Position numbers and translations under genes: made by a program
Shown: in pieces, positions 6,470 to 9,292 of the stretch
Numbering within the stretch: position 1 is the stretch's first letter
Layout: every line of letters starts with the position of its first letter
The notes under the pieces: generated by a model
Told to the model about the DNA's origin: nothing
The model's database searches: none
Seen by the model: the letters and a program-made list of their open reading frames with translations, nothing else
Source of the DNA: Chloroflexi bacterium RBG_13_51_52
GTDB lineage: Bacteria; Chloroflexota; Dehalococcoidia; Dehalococcoidales; RBG-16-60-22
DNA: 9,292 bases
Reading direction: 5' to 3'
Assembly (NCBI GenBank): GCA_001796525.1
Contig: MGMT01000089.1
Coordinates: 201 to 9,492, forward strand

Positions 6470-7743
6470 GGTCAGATAAGAATGAGTATTTCGACAAACT
6501 GGAGACGATGCTGCCATCATCCCGCCAGGAATACCTCGATATTAAGCTGCGCGACCATGCTGCTTACGCTTACGAACACTCTCCTGCCGTGAAAACGATT
6601 TTCGATAAAGCCGGCGTCAAGCCTGAAAATATCACCACAACTAAAGATTTAGAGAAGCTGCCTATAATCCGCAAGACAGACCTCCTAGAGATGCAAAAAA
6701 CAAACCTGCCCTTCGGGGGTATCATCGGCATGCCCAAGGAGGACATCGAGCGGGTCTTTATTTCACCGGGGCCTATTTATGAAATTCAGCCCTCCAGCCT
6801 CAAGTGGTTCGCCAAGTCTTTCTGGGCGGCGGGATTCAGGAAGGGCGATATCGTTATCAATACCTTTACCTATCACATGTCCCCCGCCGGTGTTTTATTC
6901 CATGAAGCCATCAGAGAATGCGGGGCTACGGTGGTCGTGACGGGAACGGGCAATACCGACCTCCAGATACAGATAATGAAAGAACTCAAGGTAACGGGCT
7001 TCGTGGGGACACCCAGTTTTTTGATGACGGTCCTGAAACGTGCCGAAGAAATGGGAATTATCTTCAAGCAGGACTTCACCATCAAGCGCGCCTGGTTTAC
7101 AGGCGAGATGCTGCCTCCATCCTTACGCAAGATTCTCGAGGAAAATTACGGTATAAACACCTTCCAGGCCTACGCCGTTACCGAGCCGGGCGGGGCAATT
7201 GCCTATGAATGCAACCAGAAATCCGGCATGCACCTCATGGACGAATATGTCACGGAAATCGTCGACCCGGAGACGGGCAAGCAACTTGATCCCGGCGAGG
7301 TCGGCGAAATAGTCACGACGCAACTGCACAACAAAAACTGGGGGCTTATCCGTTTCGGGACGGGTGATTTATCATCTTACGTTATAGAATCATGCCCTTG
7401 CGGTCGTACCGCTCCTAGAATCACCGGAATCGTTGGCAGGGCAGGGGACGCGGTAAAGGTGCGGGGCATGTTTGTGGTCGCCAGGCAGGCAGAGCAGGCG
7501 ATTATGAGCTTCAACCATGTGAACAGATTTCAACTGTTCGTGGGAAGACGGGAGCACCGCGACGAGATGATTCTTAGAGCCGAATTGAAAGACAGCCGGA
7601 TAGACACAGAGAGACTTGCAGTTGACATAAATCAGAAGTTCCAGGATATCTGCCGTATCAAGATAGACAAGATTGAATTCGTTGCGCCCGGGGTTATTGC
7701 CGATAAGCAGCAGGGCATCGTCGACCAGAGAAAGTGGGAATAG
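6460..7743 (+). CDS. PaaK-like (phenylacetate-CoA ligase family) AMP-binding protein with a degenerate P-loop
   Basis: A 427-residue cytoplasmic protein of the phenylacetate-CoA ligase family. The N-terminal EYFDKLETM and later LEKLPIIRKTDL (65-75) are PaaK hallmarks. Also present are A5-like AYAVTEPGG (237-245), A7-like RFGTGDLS (298-305), the CPCGRT element (312-317) and a lid with ADKQQGIVDQR (414-424), whose Lys416 lines up with the catalytic lysine. The expected P-loop SSGTTGKPT is missing: the equivalent segment reads ISPGPIYEIQ (101-110). Normal PaaK would make phenylacetyl-CoA from phenylacetate, ATP and CoA. This one may use another carboxylate, bind ATP unusually, or have lost ligase activity. 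ATG 6460 overlaps the livF end by 10 bp with AGGAG upstream, which implies translational coupling. The substrate is unknown. Confidence 0.85.
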   Translation: MVVRSDKNEYFDKLETMLPSSRQEYLDIKLRDHAAYAYEHSPAVKTIFDKAGVKPENITTTKDLEKLPIIRKTDLLEMQKTNLPFGGIIGMPKEDIERVFISPGPIYEIQPSSLKWFAKSFWAAGFRKGDIVINTFTYHMSPAGVLFHEAIRECGATVVVTGTGNTDLQIQIMKELKVTGFVGTPSFLMTVLKRAEEMGIIFKQDFTIKRAWFTGEMLPPSLRKILEENYGINTFQAYAVTEPGGAIAYECNQKSGMHLMDEYVTEIVDPETGKQLDPGEVGEIVTTQLHNKNWGLIRFGTGDLSSYVIESCPCGRTAPRITGIVGRAGDAVKVRGMFVVARQAEQAIMSFNHVNRFQLFVGRREHRDEMILRAELKDSRIDTERLAVDINQKFQDICRIKIDKIEFVAPGVIADKQQGIVDQRKWE

Positions 7744-7752
7744 GACGAGGAG

Positions 7753-8574
7753 TTATACTTTCTCTTCGCCAAGATAAGCGGCGATAACCTGCGGGTTGTT
7801 CTTGATTTCTTCCGGCGTGCCCTCGGCGATTTTCCTGCCGAAGTCCAGCACCACGATGCGGTCGGCGATATCCATGACCACGCCCATGTCATGCTCCACG
7901 AGGACGATACAACTCACGCCGTCCCGCAGCACCGGCGAATCGGGGTAGGTGTTGCCCTGCCCCTCGAAGATATCGATGATGAAGCGGGCGATGTCCTCTT
8001 TTTCTTCAAGGTTCATACCCGCCATCGGCTCATCGAGAAGCAGGACCTTCGGCTCAAGGGCTAAAGCTCTGCCCAATTCCACGCGCTTGCGCATGCCATA
8101 AGGGAGAGTGCCGACCGTGTGCTTGCGAATCGACTCTATCTCCAGGAAGTCGATGATATCTTCTACCGTTTTACGGTGTACAATTTCCTCTTTATGCGCC
8201 CAGCCGAAATAAAGGGCGCTGGCGATAGGGTTTTGCTTCATCTTAACATGCCGGGCAGCCAGGATATTATCCAGCGTGCTTAGTCCAGTGTACAACTCGA
8301 TATTCTGGAACGTCCTGGCAAGCCCCAACCGGGCGGCTTTATCGGGGCGGATGCGGGTAATTCTTTGCCCGTCGAGGTATATTTCGCCAGCTTTGGGTTT
8401 ATAGAAACCGTTGATACAGTTCAGCAGGCAGGTCTTGCCGGCGCCGTTGGGCCCGATGATGGCAAGAATTTCTTTATCTTTAACATCCACGCTGACATCG
8501 GTTAAAGATTTTACGCCGCCGAAGGACAATGACAGGTTATCTATTTTTATTCTGACGTTATTAGACGTTGTCAT
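7753..8574 (-). CDS. livG: LivG-type ABC transporter ATPase
   Basis: A 273-residue ATPase, the natural partner of LivF, encoded on the opposite strand and convergent with the ligase gene (9 nt between stop codons). Motifs: Walker A GPNGAGKT (41-48), Q-loop RTFQNIEL (87-94), a LivG-type signature LPYGMRKRVELGRAL (157-171) instead of LSGGQ, Walker B VLLLDEP (177-183), D-loop MAGMN (184-188), and switch VEHDM (226-230) with His228. The ending VIAAYLGEE (263-271) is standard LivG. Between Walker B and the switch it has roughly a dozen extra residues (about 205-222, QGNTYPDSPVLRDGV) compared with the classic family. The ATG at 8574 overlaps the stop of the small upstream gene as ATGA, so it is probably translationally coupled to that gene and transcribed from the promoter at 8853-8881. 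Confidence 0.94.
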   Translation of the reverse strand: MTTSNNVRIKIDNLSLSFGGVKSLTDVSVDVKDKEILAIIGPNGAGKTCLLNCINGFYKPKAGEIYLDGQRITRIRPDKAARLGLARTFQNIELYTGLSTLDNILAARHVKMKQNPIASALYFGWAHKEEIVHRKTVEDIIDFLEIESIRKHTVGTLPYGMRKRVELGRALALEPKVLLLDEPMAGMNLEEKEDIARFIIDIFEGQGNTYPDSPVLRDGVSCIVLVEHDMGVVMDIADRIVVLDFGRKIAEGTPEEIKNNPQVIAAYLGEEKV

Positions 8575-8819
8575 TTCTTAGCCATCAATTCTTCACGGTA
8601 TTTATCTAAAGTGGAACACGCCGGGTCTTTACAGGCAAGTTTTTTACCCAGCTTTTTACTGGCGGTTTTTAACTCTTTCGCTACTTCTTTAGAGGGACTG
8701 ATATACTTCTGGCTGCCGGTGCATTTAACCGTGCCGTCCTGATTAACGATGATGGTTACTTCATCAGCGACGTCATCACAGTAAATGGTGGTAGCGGTAA
8801 GTTCCCAGTCGACAGGCAT
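8571..8819 (-). CDS. small four-cysteine protein of unknown function, coupled to livG
   Basis: An 82-residue soluble protein; an in-frame TTG at 8825 would add two residues, and I prefer ATG 8819. I do not recognise a named family. The first half looks like beta-strands with regular alternation (WELTATTIYCDD, EVTIIVNQDGTVKCTG). The second half is a lysine-rich likely helix (SKEVAKELKTASKKLGKK), then ACKDPAC and a charged tail. The four cysteines are at residues 14, 33, 63 and 68 counted from ATG 8819. The paired spacing C-x4-C at the end plus two upstream could bind zinc or an iron-sulphur cluster, or form disulphides; this is inference. There is no signal peptide or membrane segment. Its stop overlaps the livG start (ATGA), which suggests a role with the transporter or with the acyl-CoA pathway. 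The ribosome site is weak (TTGGA about eight bases before the ATG). Confidence 0.75.
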   Translation of the reverse strand: MPVDWELTATTIYCDDVADEVTIIVNQDGTVKCTGSQKYISPSKEVAKELKTASKKLGKKLACKDPACSTLDKYREELMAKK

Positions 8820-8852
8820 GTTCAAGGTCCAATCCGTTTAAGAATCACTTTT

Positions 8853-8881
8853 ATATTACAATTATTCGTCAGGTTATTCAA
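8853..8881 (-). promoter_or_regulatory. candidate promoter of the four-Cys protein/livG operon
   Basis: Reading the minus strand, TTGAAT (8881-8876) is followed after 17 bp by TAATAT (8858-8853). The hexamers match the sigma-70 consensus at four positions each and have ideal spacing. Transcription would start near 8846, about 27 nt before the start codon. It is back to back with the tRNA promoter. Confidence 0.45.
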
Positions 8882-8891
8882 TGCGCGCTGC

Positions 8892-8920
8892 TTGATATTG
8901 GCAGGCTGTCAAGGTAAAAT
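8892..8920 (+). promoter_or_regulatory. promoter of the tRNA gene
   Basis: TTGATA (8892-8897), a 17-bp spacer and TAAAAT (8915-8920) make a strong sigma-70-type promoter, with five of six matches in each hexamer. Transcription would begin near 8927, about 30 nt before the mature tRNA 5' end, followed by a GC-rich stretch. Confidence 0.72.
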
Positions 8921-8957
8921 AATCTGGGCGGTAGGGGAGCGGCGGAGTACGCTAAAC

Positions 8958-9029
8958 GGGCTCGTAGCTCAGCGGCAGAGCGGGCGGCTCATAACCGCTT
9001 GGTCCCAGGTTCGATCCCTGGCGAGCCCA
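8958..9029 (+). tRNA. tRNA with CAT anticodon (elongator Met, or Ile2 read with lysidine)
   Basis: A 72-nt complete cloverleaf. The acceptor GGGCTCG pairs with CGAGCCC, with discriminator A at 9029. The D arm is GCTC/GAGC with loop AGCGGCA. The anticodon stem GGCGG/CCGCT has one G-T pair, with loop CTCATAA (anticodon CAT). The variable loop is TGGTC, and the T arm is CCAGG/CCTGG with loop TTCGATC. CCA is not encoded; CTG follows the discriminator. It is not the initiator: the acceptor starts with a normal G-C pair and the anticodon stem lacks the three G-C pairs next to the loop on the proper strand. The loop CTCATAA and following GCTTGGTC resemble bacterial tRNA-Ile2, but elongator Met shares much of this, so I leave the amino acid open. 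Confidence 0.93.
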
Positions 9030-9055
9030 CTGTTTTGATGATTGAGACAGAGTAG

Positions 9056-9073
9056 TCCCGATTTATATCGGGA
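9056..9073 (+). repeat. short perfect palindrome (hairpin) after the tRNA
   Basis: TCCCGAT (9056-9062) and ATCGGGA (9067-9073) form a 7-bp stem with loop TTAT. No U-run follows, so it is a poor intrinsic terminator, but it directly abuts the duplicated tRNA tail. It could be a REP-like palindrome or a weak tRNA terminator. Confidence 0.4.
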
Positions 9074-9104
9074 TTGGTCCCAGGTTCGATCCCTGGCGAG
9101 CCCA
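9074..9104 (+). repeat. 31-bp exact duplicate of the tRNA 3' end (attachment-site-like)
   Basis: Bases 9074-9104 are identical to 8999-9029: the end of the anticodon stem, the variable loop, the whole T arm, the acceptor 3' strand and the discriminator A. The 5' half of the tRNA is absent, so this is not a gene. Similarity continues weakly past the repeat (TTTTGATGATT against TTTTGAATAAT). Tyrosine-recombinase elements commonly leave such tRNA-tail duplicates. Here the copies are only 44 bp apart, so it is either a scar of an excised element or a small tandem duplication. Confidence 0.75.
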
Positions 9105-9152
9105 TTTTGAATAATCAAATTCTAATCATGTTTTCTCTTTGAGGAACAATAT

Positions 9153-9292
9153 ATGAAATTTAAACGCCGGGAGCAACCCAAGGTAAAGACCAGCATCACG
9201 CAGGATGTTCAAGCTTACGTTAAGAAAAGAGCGGAAAACAGGGAAGTAAAAGCGGTTGAGGCAAAAAAGCATGTAGAGATACAACTGCTTTT
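9153..9292 (+). CDS. unidentified protein, N-terminal fragment (runs off the window)
   Basis: ATG 9153 has GAGGA at 9141-9145, seven bases upstream, and stays open to the window end, giving at least 46 residues. It begins MKFKRREQPKVKTSITQ and continues with a highly charged Lys/Glu-rich stretch (YVKKRAENREVKAVEAKKHVE), which predicts a soluble, probably helical start. No signal peptide or membrane segment is visible, and I recognise no family. It lies just downstream of the duplicated tRNA tail, so it could belong either to the chromosome backbone or to an element that used the tRNA as its target. Confidence 0.5.
   Translation, partial: MKFKRREQPKVKTSITQDVQAYVKKRAENREVKAVEAKKHVEIQLL

Noticed and set aside
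8907..8912. Perfect TTGACA on the minus strand as the livG-operon -35
   Set aside because: No acceptable -10 about 17 bp downstream, and it lies in the spacer of the tRNA promoter; the 8881/8853 pair fits better.
9074..9104. A second tRNA gene
   Set aside because: Only the 3' part is present; there is no acceptor 5' strand, D arm or anticodon.

Overview
The window is a bacterial transport and acyl-activation locus of medium GC, with every gene on one strand except one transporter ATPase and its small upstream partner. The tRNA has no encoded CCA. Together with the gene set (a branched-chain-amino-acid-type ABC transporter beside two CoA ligases) and the protein style, this recalls anaerobic Dehalococcoidia-type Chloroflexota, with anaerobic Deltaproteobacteria as the alternative. 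That placement is an impression, not a proof.

Layout, left to right. Positions 1-102 hold the last 33 codons of a hotdog-fold (PaaI-like) thioesterase. Positions 103-390 are a leader region with a good sigma-70-type promoter (136-165), a possible 30-codon upstream ORF (186-278), two hairpins and an 11-bp direct repeat. A plus-strand operon-like run follows: a long-chain-type acyl-CoA synthetase (391-2295), LivH permease (2330-3217), LivM permease (3219-4271), a LivK-like lipoprotein that binds substrate (4359-5627), LivF ATPase (5678-6469) and a PaaK-like CoA ligase (6460-7743). The second ATPase, LivG (8574-7753), lies convergently on the minus strand. An 82-84-residue four-cysteine protein of unknown function overlaps its start by ATGA and probably precedes it in a two-gene minus-strand operon. 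Divergent promoters at 8853-8920 separate that operon from a CAT-anticodon tRNA gene (8958-9029). A 31-bp copy of the tRNA 3' end lies 44 bp downstream, followed by the start of an unidentified gene that runs off the window.

Working together (inference): LivK captures a small organic anion outside the membrane, LivH and LivM form the channel, and LivF and LivG power it. The two AMP-forming ligases would thioesterify the imported acid with CoA, and the thioesterase could release stalled CoA esters. The LivFGHMK family includes real amino-acid transporters but also aromatic-acid importers (for example the p-coumarate and 4-hydroxybenzoate systems of Rhodopseudomonas palustris). The ligase context therefore favours a carboxylic or aromatic acid over leucine, though the substrate cannot be read from the sequence.

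The points most worth a second look are the PaaK-like protein that lacks the canonical SGTTG phosphate-binding loop, the four-cysteine small protein coupled to livG, the inverted livG, the structured leader, and the duplicated tRNA tail. I see no CRISPR array, insertion sequence or rRNA. I also see no clearly new multi-gene system; the novelty here is at the level of individual parts.
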